The translations under genes and the position numbers were made by a program. Under the pieces are notes generated by a model that ran no database searches, was not told where the DNA came from, and saw only the letters and a program-made list of their open reading frames with translations. A stretch of DNA of 64,000 nucleotides from Pseudomonas entomophila (GTDB lineage Bacteria > Pseudomonadota > Gammaproteobacteria > Pseudomonadales > Pseudomonadaceae), in assembly GCF_029193575.1 (NCBI RefSeq), contig NZ_JARGCS010000033.1:62001-126000 (forward strand), in the 5' to 3' direction. Of this stretch, positions 25,034-32,559 are shown in pieces (position 1 is the first letter of the stretch; each line of letters begins with the position of its first letter).

Positions 25034-25076
25034 CAAAACCCCGGTTTGCCGACACATTGCCGATACAAAGCAGGGG
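25034..25076 (+). promoter_or_regulatory. Promoter or leader motif shared with the cupin gene at 35.3 kb
   Basis: CAAAACCC, CGGTTTGCCGACACAT and GCAGGGG occur in order here and again at 35173-35213 (CAAAACCC, ACGGTTGGCCGACACAT, GCAGGGG). In both places the last block ends about 45 bases before the start codon. This points to a common regulator, sigma factor or leader structure for two otherwise unrelated small genes. Confidence 0.5.
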
Positions 25077-25120
25077 TTAGATGGTTCTTGCCCTACCCAC
25101 GTGCATACGGAGCACTGCCC

Positions 25121-25324
25121 ATGTCCAAGCCAATACTCGTTCGTGGCATCCAATGGTTGCGTCAGTTCAGCCGCCTCACGGTGGGCATGCCGGACTACGA
25201 GCAGTACGTGGCCCGGCGCCAGGTCAGCCATCCGGGGGCGCCGGTGATGAGCTACCAGGCGTTCTTCCGCGAGCGGCAGGATGCGCGGTATGGCAAGCGC
25301 CAGTGCAATACGCGGTGCTGTTGA
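25121..25324 (+). CDS. YbdD/YjiX-family small protein
   Basis: A 67-residue protein matching the YbdD/YjiX family: TVGMPDYEQYVARRQVSHPG, then MSYQAFFRERQDARYG, and the cysteines at the end (CNTRCC). Members are normally encoded right after the pyruvate or peptide transporter genes cstA/btsT and are needed for their full activity. Here no such transporter gene is adjacent, so this is an orphan copy. The ATG at 25121 has GGAG 9 bases upstream. Confidence 0.85.
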   Translation: MSKPILVRGIQWLRQFSRLTVGMPDYEQYVARRQVSHPGAPVMSYQAFFRERQDARYGKRQCNTRCC

Positions 25325-25329
25325 GCGCG

Positions 25330-25352
25330 CATCGCGGGCTTGCCCCGCGATG
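25330..25352. terminator. REP half-site hairpin between convergent genes
   Basis: CATCGCGGG, CTTGC and CCCGCGATG form a perfect 9-bp stem. It lies between the YbdD-like gene and the last gene of the B12 operon and likely serves both 3' ends. Confidence 0.6.
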
Positions 25353-25355
25353 AAT

Positions 25356-26069
25356 TCAGCGCTGAATCAGCTGCCCCTGCGCCACCCTGTGCCCCAGCAA
25401 TTGCTCATCCACCAGCCGATCCACATCCGCCTCGCAGGCCACCCGGTACCAGTGCCCCGCCGGGTGCACCGTGGCGATCGGCCCACGGTTGCAGGGGTAC
25501 TGGCAGTAGGTACGGGTGATCAGCACGCCATCCTCGGTCTCGATCGCCTCGGCAGCCGCCAGGCGCTGGCGCAGGCGTTTCCACAGCGGCAGCGCCCCGC
25601 GGCGCACGCAGCGCGCACCGATGCACAGGAACAACTGGTGGCGATGCGCAGGGATGAGCGACCAGTTCGGCTTGGCCGGAATGCTGGCGGCGCCTTCGCA
25701 GGGCAGGTGATCGTCGTGCTGCTCGATCAGCGCACAGGCCTTTTCCGCCGACAGGGCATGCCGCCCCAGCAGGGCGCTGCTGACGAACAACCGGCCAGCG
25801 CTGCCAGGCAAGGCTTGCAGCTCGCTGCGCAGCCAGTCCAGGTAGGCGCTGTCGGCGCCGGGGTCGAGGTCGATCAGCAGCAGCTTGCCGTGCCCGTTGC
25901 CAAGAAAGTCGGCGGCCGCCGTCCACAATCCCTCGAAGCCCGTGGCGGTGTCGATCAAGTCATCGATCACGCCCGCGCCCCGCAGGGCCTGGAGCTGCTG
26001 GCGGAACGCCTGGGCTGACGAGCCTTCGCTGAGGTCAGGGCCGACGAACAGCACACGTTCATACGTCAT
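25356..26069 (-). CDS. Ferredoxin-like (2Fe-2S) protein of the B12 operon
   Basis: A 237-residue protein. The second half looks like a thioredoxin-fold [2Fe-2S] ferredoxin: LFLCIGARCVRRGALPLWKR supplies two cysteines (CxxxxC), and ITRTYCQYPCNRGPIATVHP supplies two more (CxxxC). The first half (VLFVGPDLSEGSSAQ, LLLIDLDPGADSAYLDWLRS) resembles a Rossmann-like or chelatase-like fold but is not assigned. It is the last gene of the cobalamin-riboswitch operon, starting one base after the permease end. It may reduce or handle the corrinoid after import; that is inference. Confidence 0.75.
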   Translation of the reverse strand: MTYERVLFVGPDLSEGSSAQAFRQQLQALRGAGVIDDLIDTATGFEGLWTAAADFLGNGHGKLLLIDLDPGADSAYLDWLRSELQALPGSAGRLFVSSALLGRHALSAEKACALIEQHDDHLPCEGAASIPAKPNWSLIPAHRHQLFLCIGARCVRRGALPLWKRLRQRLAAAEAIETEDGVLITRTYCQYPCNRGPIATVHPAGHWYRVACEADVDRLVDEQLLGHRVAQGQLIQR

Positions 26070-26070
26070 C

Positions 26071-27093
26071 TCAGGCCTTCCTACGCAGCAGCACGATGAA
26101 GAACAACCCGCCTATGGCCGCAGTGGCGATGCCGATGGGCAGGTCTTGCGGCGCGATCAGCGTGCGCGCACCCACGTCCACCCAGACCATGAACAATGCG
26201 CCCAGCAGCGCGCACGCCGGCAACAGACGACGGTGCTCGGCACTCACCAGGCGCCGTGCCACATGGGGCAGCATCAGGCCGACGAAGCCGATGGCGCCGG
26301 ACAACGACACCAGCACGCCGGTCAGCAGCGCGGTGCCGACGAACACCTGGGCGCGCACCCGGCGCGTATCGAAGCCCAGGCTCACCGCGGTCTGCTCGCC
26401 GCTCATCAAGGCGTTCAGCGCCCGCGCCAGGCTCATCAGCAAGAGGAAGCCCGCCAGCACGCACAGCGCCGGCAGCCACAGCAGCGACCATTGCGCCAGG
26501 CCCAGCCCGCCGAGCATCCAGAACATCACCGAGTTGGCGGCGTGCGGGTCGCCGGTGTAGAGCAGCAGGTTGGCCGCCGCCATGACCACGAACGACACGG
26601 CCACCCCGGCCAGCAGCAGGCGGTCGCTTTCCAGGCGCCCGCCACGGCTGGCCACGCCGAGCACCAGCAGCATGCTGCCCAAGGCCCCGAGGAAGGCTGC
26701 CAGCGGCAAGCTGAAGACGCCGGCGAAGGGACCGAGAAACAGCACCACCATCACCGCGCCGAATACCGCGCCCGAACTCACGCCCAGCAGATGCGGGTCG
26801 GCCAATGGGTTGCGCGTGACCGCCTGCAGCGCACCGCCGACCAGCGCCAGGCCCGCGCCCACCAGCGCGCCAAGCAGCACGCGCGGGGCGCGGATTTGCC
26901 AGACGATCTGCGCCTGGCCCCGGCTCCAATCGCCCGCACCGCCCAGGCCCAGCTGTTGCAGGACGATCCCGGTCACCTGGCCCAGCGGCACCTGCGCCGC
27001 ACCGAAGCCCAGTGACAGCAGGCCAGACAGCAGCAGCGCGGCGAGTAGGCCGGCGAGCAGCAGGCGGTAACCCGCAGGGTTGCGGATCGGCAT
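26071..27093 (-). CDS. btuC: Cobalamin ABC transporter permease (BtuC/FecCD type)
   Basis: A 340-residue FecCD-family permease with about ten membrane spans (LLLAGLLAALLLSGLLSLGF, then RAPRVLLGALVGAGLALVGG and RNPLADPHLLGVSSGAVFGA, all family hallmarks; FVGLMLPHVARRLV near the end). It forms the channel of the importer with the ATPase and binding protein encoded upstream. The ATG overlaps the binding-protein stop by one base. The family also imports iron siderophores and heme; the B12 assignment rests on the riboswitch. Confidence 0.88.
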   Translation of the reverse strand: MPIRNPAGYRLLLAGLLAALLLSGLLSLGFGAAQVPLGQVTGIVLQQLGLGGAGDWSRGQAQIVWQIRAPRVLLGALVGAGLALVGGALQAVTRNPLADPHLLGVSSGAVFGAVMVVLFLGPFAGVFSLPLAAFLGALGSMLLVLGVASRGGRLESDRLLLAGVAVSFVVMAAANLLLYTGDPHAANSVMFWMLGGLGLAQWSLLWLPALCVLAGFLLLMSLARALNALMSGEQTAVSLGFDTRRVRAQVFVGTALLTGVLVSLSGAIGFVGLMLPHVARRLVSAEHRRLLPACALLGALFMVWVDVGARTLIAPQDLPIGIATAAIGGLFFIVLLRRKA

Positions 27094-28061
27094 CAATGGC
27101 CCGCCTTGGCGATCAGCCCAGGGTGCAGCGCGGCGGCCAGGGTCTCGATGGCGGCGGCGTTCTCCACCGAGGGTGTGACTTGCAGGTACGACAGCACCAC
27201 GAAGCGCTGCTTGCGAATCGCCTCGACGCCGCTCAGGGCCGGATGCTGCAGCAGGAAGTCGCGCTTTTGCTGCCACGAGGTGGGGCCGTAGTCGACGATC
27301 ACGATCACCTCGGGGTCGCGCTCCACCACGCTTTCCCAGTTGACTTGGGTCCAGCTGGCGGCCACGTCGGCCATCACGTTGTCGCCGCCCGCCATGGCGA
27401 TCAGCGCCTGTGGCATGCCCAGGCGGCCGGAGGTGGTGGGGCGGTCTTCGCCGCTGTCGTAGAGGAACACCCGCGGTTTGTCAGCGGTCTTGGCCACTGC
27501 CGCGCTCACCTGGGCGATGCGCTGGCGCAACTGGGCAACCAACGCCTGGGCACGCTCGTGCACATCGAAGATGCGCCCGAGGTTGTCCAGGTCGCGGTAC
27601 AGGTCGTCGAGGCTCGCCATGCGCTGGGGCATGATCCACGAGCAGGACTCGCTCAGCTCGTACACTGGGATATCGAACGGTGCCAGGGTCTGCGGCGTGA
27701 CCGGCCCGCCGATGCGCATGCCGTAGCTCCAGCCGGCGAAGAAGAAGTCGGCGCCGACGTCCAGCAGGTTCTCCACCGAGGCGTAGCGCGGGGCGATTTC
27801 CGGCAGGCCCTCGAGCGCTTCGCGCAGCGACGGGTCGAGGGTTTTCCAGCCGCTGATGCCGCTGTAGCCCGCCATGTGATCGCGCAGGCCCAGGGCCAGC
27901 AGCATGCCGGTGAGGTTGATGTCGTGGCTGACCGCGTGGCGCGGCGCCTGGGTGAAGGTCACGTCGCGCTCGCAACTGCGCACGGTCAGTGGGTAGCTGC
28001 CGGCGTGGGCGGCAAAGGGCAGGGCGGTGAGCAGGGCCAGGCAGGGCAACAGCGCTTTCAT
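27093..28061 (-). CDS. btuF: Cobalamin-type ABC transporter substrate-binding protein
   Basis: A 322-residue periplasmic protein of the BtuF/FhuD fold. It has a signal peptide (MKALLPCLALLTALPFAAHA), then the two-lobed fold joined by a helix: VSHDINLTGMLLALGLRDHM in lobe 1 and NVMADVAASWTQVNWESVVE in lobe 2. It captures corrinoid after passage through a TonB-dependent receptor, which is not encoded in this window. The start overlaps the ATPase stop by 4 bp. Iron-siderophore binding would be the alternative were it not for the riboswitch. Confidence 0.85.
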   Translation of the reverse strand: MKALLPCLALLTALPFAAHAGSYPLTVRSCERDVTFTQAPRHAVSHDINLTGMLLALGLRDHMAGYSGISGWKTLDPSLREALEGLPEIAPRYASVENLLDVGADFFFAGWSYGMRIGGPVTPQTLAPFDIPVYELSESCSWIMPQRMASLDDLYRDLDNLGRIFDVHERAQALVAQLRQRIAQVSAAVAKTADKPRVFLYDSGEDRPTTSGRLGMPQALIAMAGGDNVMADVAASWTQVNWESVVERDPEVIVIVDYGPTSWQQKRDFLLQHPALSGVEAIRKQRFVVLSYLQVTPSVENAAAIETLAAALHPGLIAKAGH

Positions 28062-28834
28062 GCGGGGGTGATCCAGGTGATGCGTGGATGGGAGGCCAGG
28101 GGGTGGCGATCGACCAGTGCCTGCACGCCGAACACCTCGGCCAGGCAGTCTTCGGTCAGCACCTGGTGCGGTGTGCCGTGGGTGACGATGCGCCCGGCGT
28201 CGATCACGTACAGGCGGTCGCAGAACGCCGCGGCCAGGTTCAGGTCGTGGAAGCTGGCCAGCAGGCTCAGTCCGGTGCCGCGTAGTTGTTGCAGCAGGGC
28301 CAGCTGGAAGCGCGGGTCGAGGTGGTTGGTCGGCTCGTCGAGGATCAGCAAGCGCGGTTGCTGCACCAGGGCGCGGGCCAGCAGCACGCGCTGTTTTTCA
28401 CCGCCCGAGAGGCGGCTGAAACCTTGGTCGGCAAGCGCTTGCAGGCCCAGGCGGGCCAGGGTGGCGTCGATCAGCGCCGGCTCGCGGTCGCCCTCGAACC
28501 AGCCCAGGTGTGGCGTGCGCCCCATGGCGATGACATCGCGCACGCTCAGGCCGAAGTCTTCGGGAAACTCCTGCAGCATGACCGCGAGGCGCTGTGCCAC
28601 CCAGCGTGGCGGGCGTTGCCAGATGTCCTCGCCCTCGAGGGTCACGCGCCCGGCTTGCGGCCGGTTGAAGCGGTACGCGCAGCGCAGCAGGCTGGTCTTG
28701 CCGCTGCCGTTGGGGCCGATCAGACCAACGAACTCGCCGGGGCGGACTTCGAGGTCGATGCCGTCGAGCAGCCGGGTAGCGCCGGGGTTCGGCGCCCAGT
28801 GCAGGCCGTCGATGCGCAGGGTGGGGGAAGACAT
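28058..28834 (-). CDS. btuD: Cobalamin ABC transporter ATP-binding protein
   Basis: A 258-residue ATPase of the BtuD/FecE family with Walker A GLIGPNGSGKTSLLRCAYRF, signature LSGGEKQRVLLARAL, Walker B LLILDEPTNHLD and switch His in LLASFHDLNLA. It energises the BtuC permease. It is the first gene of the operon and starts about 130 bases after the riboswitch B12 box. A promoter-proximal ATPase is common in B12-regulated importers of pseudomonads. Confidence 0.88.
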   Translation of the reverse strand: MSSPTLRIDGLHWAPNPGATRLLDGIDLEVRPGEFVGLIGPNGSGKTSLLRCAYRFNRPQAGRVTLEGEDIWQRPPRWVAQRLAVMLQEFPEDFGLSVRDVIAMGRTPHLGWFEGDREPALIDATLARLGLQALADQGFSRLSGGEKQRVLLARALVQQPRLLILDEPTNHLDPRFQLALLQQLRGTGLSLLASFHDLNLAAAFCDRLYVIDAGRIVTHGTPHQVLTEDCLAEVFGVQALVDRHPLASHPRITWITPA

Positions 28835-28949
28835 GGATCAGCGCCGTTGCAGGGTGGAGAGAACCCGAACGGAAGAGGCGCCTGGAGGGATCGCGGGCAC
28901 GTGGTTGCCCCGAAGACCGGCCCGCGCCCCGCCCACCGCGGGAGTTGCC

Positions 28950-29120
28950 AATTGCAGTGCCAGGCCGGTCTCCGGGCTTGCGAGGGGCGTGAGGCATTCG
29001 CCTTCCCATGCCGATTGGCACAGTGGCGCACTGAATGCTTCGCTCGCTTACCGTTGCGGGGGCAGCGCCGGACTGGTCGCGCGAGGCGCGGCACCGGCTT
29101 CCCGTTTAACCCCCCACGCG
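28950..29120 (-). ncRNA. Cobalamin riboswitch
   Basis: On the minus strand the sequence has every conserved block of a B12 riboswitch in the right order: GGGAAGCCGGTG, then CTGCCCCCGCAACGGTAAG (about 29065-29045), GCCACTG (29027-29021), GGGAAGGC (29007-29000) and the B12 box AGCCCGGAGACCGGCCTG (28978-28961). Adenosyl- or methylcobalamin binding would lower expression of the btuD-btuF-btuC operon downstream. Between the B12 box and the start codon, CCCGCG and CGCGGG (28921-28942) can pair and may be part of the expression platform; no U-run follows, so translational control is more likely than termination. Confidence 0.93.
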
Positions 29121-29184
29121 GCGGCGGGGGACACCTGGAACAAGGGGCGCATCTGAGCATTTATGGGGTAGTGAGTCAACCGGC

Positions 29185-29916
29185 TCATCGCGGTGCACGC
29201 ACTGACACAACGGTTGCAACGCACCTTTGTCTGCCAGGCCATGGTTGTGCGTCTGGTTCGCACAGCGCACGCAACCCCGTCAAATAGTCGCCAAACCCCT
29301 CCCGCGCGCGGCTATGTGCGCGGCTGCTGGTGGCCACGCTGTGCCGCGCGGTCCAGGTGATCTGTGCGCCACTGGCCTCCAGGTCACGCACCAGTTGCAC
29401 ATCCTCATGGGCTTCCAGCGGCTGGAACCCGCCCACGCCCCGGTAGGCGTCGGCAGACACCCCGAGGTTGGCGCCATGCACATGGCGATGCCCTTCGCAG
29501 GCCGTGTAGCGGCTGCGGTACAGCTGGCGCAAGGCGGCGTCTTGCCAGGGTTGCCAGCGCTCGATGTGCACCGTGCCGCACACCGCGTCGCTGGCGCACT
29601 GCAATTGCCACAGCAGCCAGTGCGGCGGCACGCGGCTGTCGGCGTCGGTGCAGGCCAGCCAGCGGGCGCCTTGGGCGAGCATCAAGTCGGCACCGGCGCG
29701 GCGCGCACTGCCAACGTTGCCGGCCTCCACGCTCAAGGTCTGAACCCCATGGCGCCGGGCGATGGCCTCGCTGCGGTCGTGGCAGCGGTCCAGCACCACC
29801 AATACCTGTACCTGGTAACCGGCCCGTTCGGTGTGGGCGGCGGCGGCCAGCACCGCTTTCAGGCAGTGGCCCAGGTGTTGGGCCTCGTTGTGCGCGGGGA
29901 TCACCACGGCAATCAT
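29185..29916 (-). CDS. Family 2 glycosyltransferase
   Basis: A 243-residue GT-A-fold glycosyltransferase. It begins MIAVVIPAHNEAQHLGHCLK, has the DxD-type nucleotide-sugar/metal motif in ARWLACTDADSRVPPHWLL, and an acidic ED motif in FQPLEAHEDVQLVRDLEASG. There are no membrane spans. It transfers a sugar from a nucleotide-sugar donor to an unknown acceptor. The ATG at 29916 overlaps the methyltransferase stop by 4 bp. It is the last gene of the operon beginning at ligD. Confidence 0.85.
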   Translation of the reverse strand: MIAVVIPAHNEAQHLGHCLKAVLAAAAHTERAGYQVQVLVVLDRCHDRSEAIARRHGVQTLSVEAGNVGSARRAGADLMLAQGARWLACTDADSRVPPHWLLWQLQCASDAVCGTVHIERWQPWQDAALRQLYRSRYTACEGHRHVHGANLGVSADAYRGVGGFQPLEAHEDVQLVRDLEASGAQITWTARHSVATSSRAHSRAREGFGDYLTGLRALCEPDAQPWPGRQRCVATVVSVRAPR

Positions 29917-30512
29917 GGGCAGGTCTCGTCGAGGTCGACCACGCGGGGCTGGCACGACCAGTATTCGAGCAGGAAGTCCGCTTCTTCGTGGCGCGACACG
30001 GGGTACAGCGGCAGGTGTCGCGCCAGCAGCGCGTGAACCTCGCGCCCGTCTTGCGGGCAACCGGCGATCGGGTGAAGCCAGTGGCAGGCGAGCAGCGCGC
30101 CGTCGTCGGTGAGGCTGGCCGCCGAGCGTTCGATCACCTGGAGCCAGTCGGTCGGGTCGAGGTAGTAACCCACTTCACCGAGCACGATCAAATCGAAGCG
30201 CCCGCCCGGCCAGTCGTTCGGCAGGCGGGCCTGCTCTACCGTGGCATGCGGGGCGTGCGCCAGGCGCTGGCGGGCCAGGCGCACGGCGTTGGCGTCGATG
30301 TCCTGGCACAGCAGGGTGTTGCAGCGCTCGGCCAGGCGGGCGCTGAGTTCGCCATTGGCGCAGGCCGGCTCGAAGACGCGCGCGTAGTACTGGCGCTGCA
30401 GGCAGGCCATCAGCAGGTCGCGCTTGCGCTGCTCGTACCAGCGGGTGCGCATGGCCCACGGGTCGTCGCTGCGGGCGTAGAGGTCGGCGAAATAGCGGGC
30501 ATCTAGGCTCAT
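29913..30512 (-). CDS. SAM-dependent methyltransferase (NodS-like)
   Basis: A 199-residue class I methyltransferase. After MSLDARYFADLYARSDDPWA, a start typical of the NodS/nodulation-type and PIG-L-associated methyltransferases, the SAM motif I is RVFEPACANGELSARLAERC and motif II-like acidic residues are in TLLCQDIDANAVRLAR. It would methylate the product of the neighbouring deacetylase or glycosyltransferase; NodS methylates an amino group freed by deacetylation, which makes N-methylation an attractive guess. The deacetylase gene ends 9 bases upstream. Confidence 0.82.
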   Translation of the reverse strand: MSLDARYFADLYARSDDPWAMRTRWYEQRKRDLLMACLQRQYYARVFEPACANGELSARLAERCNTLLCQDIDANAVRLARQRLAHAPHATVEQARLPNDWPGGRFDLIVLGEVGYYLDPTDWLQVIERSAASLTDDGALLACHWLHPIAGCPQDGREVHALLARHLPLYPVSRHEEADFLLEYWSCQPRVVDLDETCP

Positions 30513-30521
30513 GGCGGCGGC

Positions 30522-31277
30522 TCAAAGAAAGACCAGTTCGAAGGGTTGCAGCAGGCACTCTTGCAACTGCGCAGGCACCACCGGGGGCCGGCCGTCGTCG
30601 CTCTCCAGTTGGCTGGCATGGGCCGCGAGGGCCAGGCGCTTGCGTGCGAGGCTGGCGTCGCTGAGTTGCACGCGATGGGCGCGGGGCCAGGGCAGGCGCT
30701 GGTCGTCGGGGCTGGCCCAATGCCAGGCCCAGACCGGCACTTCGGCCAACTGTGCACCGCGGGCCTGCGCGGCCTGTGCGCAGGCCCGGCCTACCGCCTC
30801 ATGGTCGGCATGGCCGTCAGCGCGCCAGGGGCACATCAGCAGGTCGCCGGGTTGCAGCAGTTGGTTCAGGTGGTTGACCAGGAAGGCTTCATCGCGCGGC
30901 ACGGCGCCATCCTTGAGGTTGAGCCGGCGCCAGTCGAGCGCGGCAAGGTCCAGCTTCAGCTGTTGCAGGGCGTGGCGGCTTTCCAGGGGGCGTTGGTGGC
31001 GCAGGCGATGTTCGGTCCACTGCGCAGAGCCGGGGTGGCTGCCTTCACCGTCGGTGACCGAGAGCAGCAGCAGGTCGTGCTCACGGCCCTGAAAGTGGCT
31101 GAGCAGCCCGCCCGCCATGAGGATCTCGTCGTCCGGGTGCGGCGCCACCAGCACCAGGCGGCGACCGGTAGGGCACAGCTGTGCAGGGCTGATCCAGGTG
31201 GCGCGGGCCAGGTGCGCCGATTGTTGCCAGTCACGCCAGGGGGTGCCCTGGCTGGAGGTGATCAAGTCCAGGTTCAT
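30522..31277 (-). CDS. PIG-L (LmbE)-family N-deacetylase
   Basis: A 251-residue zinc-dependent deacetylase. The family motif is VLVAPHPDDEILMAGGLLSH, and the second metal-binding motif is PWRADGHADHEAVGRACAQA. PIG-L proteins remove acetyl groups from N-acetylglucosamine in glycolipids, mycothiol or bacillithiol precursors. Its start overlaps the upstream acyl-CoA-dehydrogenase-like gene by 4 bp. With a methyltransferase and glycosyltransferase downstream it suggests synthesis of a modified amino-sugar compound. The substrate is unknown. Confidence 0.87.
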   Translation of the reverse strand: MNLDLITSSQGTPWRDWQQSAHLARATWISPAQLCPTGRRLVLVAPHPDDEILMAGGLLSHFQGREHDLLLLSVTDGEGSHPGSAQWTEHRLRHQRPLESRHALQQLKLDLAALDWRRLNLKDGAVPRDEAFLVNHLNQLLQPGDLLMCPWRADGHADHEAVGRACAQAAQARGAQLAEVPVWAWHWASPDDQRLPWPRAHRVQLSDASLARKRLALAAHASQLESDDGRPPVVPAQLQECLLQPFELVFL

Positions 31278-32314
31278 AGTTGCCAGGCTCCGGCCGGCAC
31301 CTGGGCCAGCTGTCGTCCAAGGGCCGCCAGGTCACGCTCGGCGTGACTCTGGCGCAGGAATACCGGCAGGTCCGCGCTGAGCCGGGCGAAATGGGCGCTG
31401 CGGCAGAACGGCGTGGCGCCCAGGGCGCGACCGACGTGGTGGATCACCTGGTCCACGGCCTGTTCGACCTGGGCGCGGCTGCGGCGGACTTCGAAGCTGG
31501 CATCGGCGCCGGGGTGGCGGTCGATCCATGCGGCGCATTCGCGCAACGCCGCACAGGCACCGTACAACGCCGCGTCCACCGCACCCAGGTGGGCATCGGC
31601 GTGCGGGTCGGGGCACGGCTTGCGGCAGTGTTCGCGCAGGTAGTCGGCCAAGGCTTCGGCGGCGCCATACCAGCAGGCGGCGATGCCTGCGCCGCCCTGC
31701 CAGAAACCGGGGCGGTCAAGGTATTGGCCGGGCTGACCGATGGCGATGCCGGGCGCATCGTCGAAGGCGACCTCGACGCTGGTGGTGGTGGCCATGCCCA
31801 CGGCCTGCCAACGCTCCACCTGCAGGTGCTGGCCGGGAGCATCCAGCTCGATGGCGACCAACTGCGGCTGGTCGTCGGCCCAGGCGGTAATCAGCGCCCG
31901 GTCGATCTGCAAGGCCCCGGAGCACCAGGCCTTCACGCCGGCCAGGCGCACCGTGTCGGCGTCACGCGCGACGATACGCACCCGGGCCTCCGGCGGCTCG
32001 GCCGCCCACACCCCCCAAATGCCATCGCCGACCCGATGCGCCGCGCCACATTCGGCGAGGATCGCCAATGCATCGGTGTGGCCTTCGTAGAGCTTGGCCA
32101 ACGCCAGGTCGCAACCGGCGACGCGGGCCAGGGTCTGCCAGCGTTGCAGGGTATGACCCTGGCCAGGCAGCGGCAGCAGGTCGAGGTGGTCGGCCTGCAG
32201 GGCTTGCATCAACAGTGGCAGCTGGGTGTCGAGGTTCAGCGCCTGGGGGCGCTCGGTGAAACTGCGCAGCAGGCGGTCTAGGGTGGTCAGGTCGAAGTCC
32301 TGGATGATGCTCAT
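31274..32314 (-). CDS. Acyl-CoA dehydrogenase-fold protein of the LigD/PIG-L operon
   Basis: A 346-residue protein with acyl-CoA dehydrogenase architecture but a divergent sequence: N-terminal helices to about residue 110, a beta domain with GVKAWCSGALQIDRALITAW, and C-terminal helices. The usual catalytic base region cannot be recognised by eye, and PGFWQGGAGIAACWYGAAEA replaces the normal flavin-binding stretch. It may be a flavoprotein with another activity. The ATG at 32314 overlaps the small membrane protein's stop by 4 bp. Its constant companion genes appear to be the PIG-L, methyltransferase and glycosyltransferase genes; this is from memory of pseudomonad genomes. Confidence 0.78.
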   Translation of the reverse strand: MSIIQDFDLTTLDRLLRSFTERPQALNLDTQLPLLMQALQADHLDLLPLPGQGHTLQRWQTLARVAGCDLALAKLYEGHTDALAILAECGAAHRVGDGIWGVWAAEPPEARVRIVARDADTVRLAGVKAWCSGALQIDRALITAWADDQPQLVAIELDAPGQHLQVERWQAVGMATTTSVEVAFDDAPGIAIGQPGQYLDRPGFWQGGAGIAACWYGAAEALADYLREHCRKPCPDPHADAHLGAVDAALYGACAALRECAAWIDRHPGADASFEVRRSRAQVEQAVDQVIHHVGRALGATPFCRSAHFARLSADLPVFLRQSHAERDLAALGRQLAQVPAGAWQL

Positions 32315-32559
32315 GAGGGCGACTCCATGGCGGTGTTTTTCTTCCAGCCGCGCAGGTTCATCAAGGCCAGGCAGCATTGCAGCACGATCAGCGCCCAGGC
32401 CTGGGCTTGCCAACCCCACAGCGCCCACAGCAGGTTGCTGGCCAGGAAGCAGCAGAAGCCGACCTTGCGCCGCCGCGGGTGGCGCGAGCCGATGCACCAG
32501 GCTGCCAGCACCGTGAGCAGCATGGCCGGCCATTGCAGCAGGTCGATCAGCCGCTCCAT
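32311..32559 (-). CDS. Small membrane protein between ligD and the PIG-L cluster
   Basis: An 82-residue hydrophobic protein with about three membrane spans (LLQWPAMLLTVLAAWCIG; VGFCCFLASNLLWALWGW; AWALIVLQCCLALMNLRGW) and a basic loop SRHPRRRK. The start shares one base with the ligD stop (TGATG) and the end overlaps the next gene by 4 bp, so it is certainly translated as part of the operon if the operon is real. Function unknown; it is not recognised as a member of a named family. Confidence 0.75.
   Translation of the reverse strand: MERLIDLLQWPAMLLTVLAAWCIGSRHPRRRKVGFCCFLASNLLWALWGWQAQAWALIVLQCCLALMNLRGWKKNTAMESPS

Noticed and set aside
28921..28942. Intrinsic terminator in the riboswitch expression platform
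   Set aside because: The stem CCCGCG/CGCGGG is present, but no U-run follows in the direction of transcription.
27012..29156. A 714-codon plus-strand frame across the B12 operon
   Set aside because: It is antisense to the btuF, btuD and riboswitch sequences, has no ribosome site and shows no family motif.
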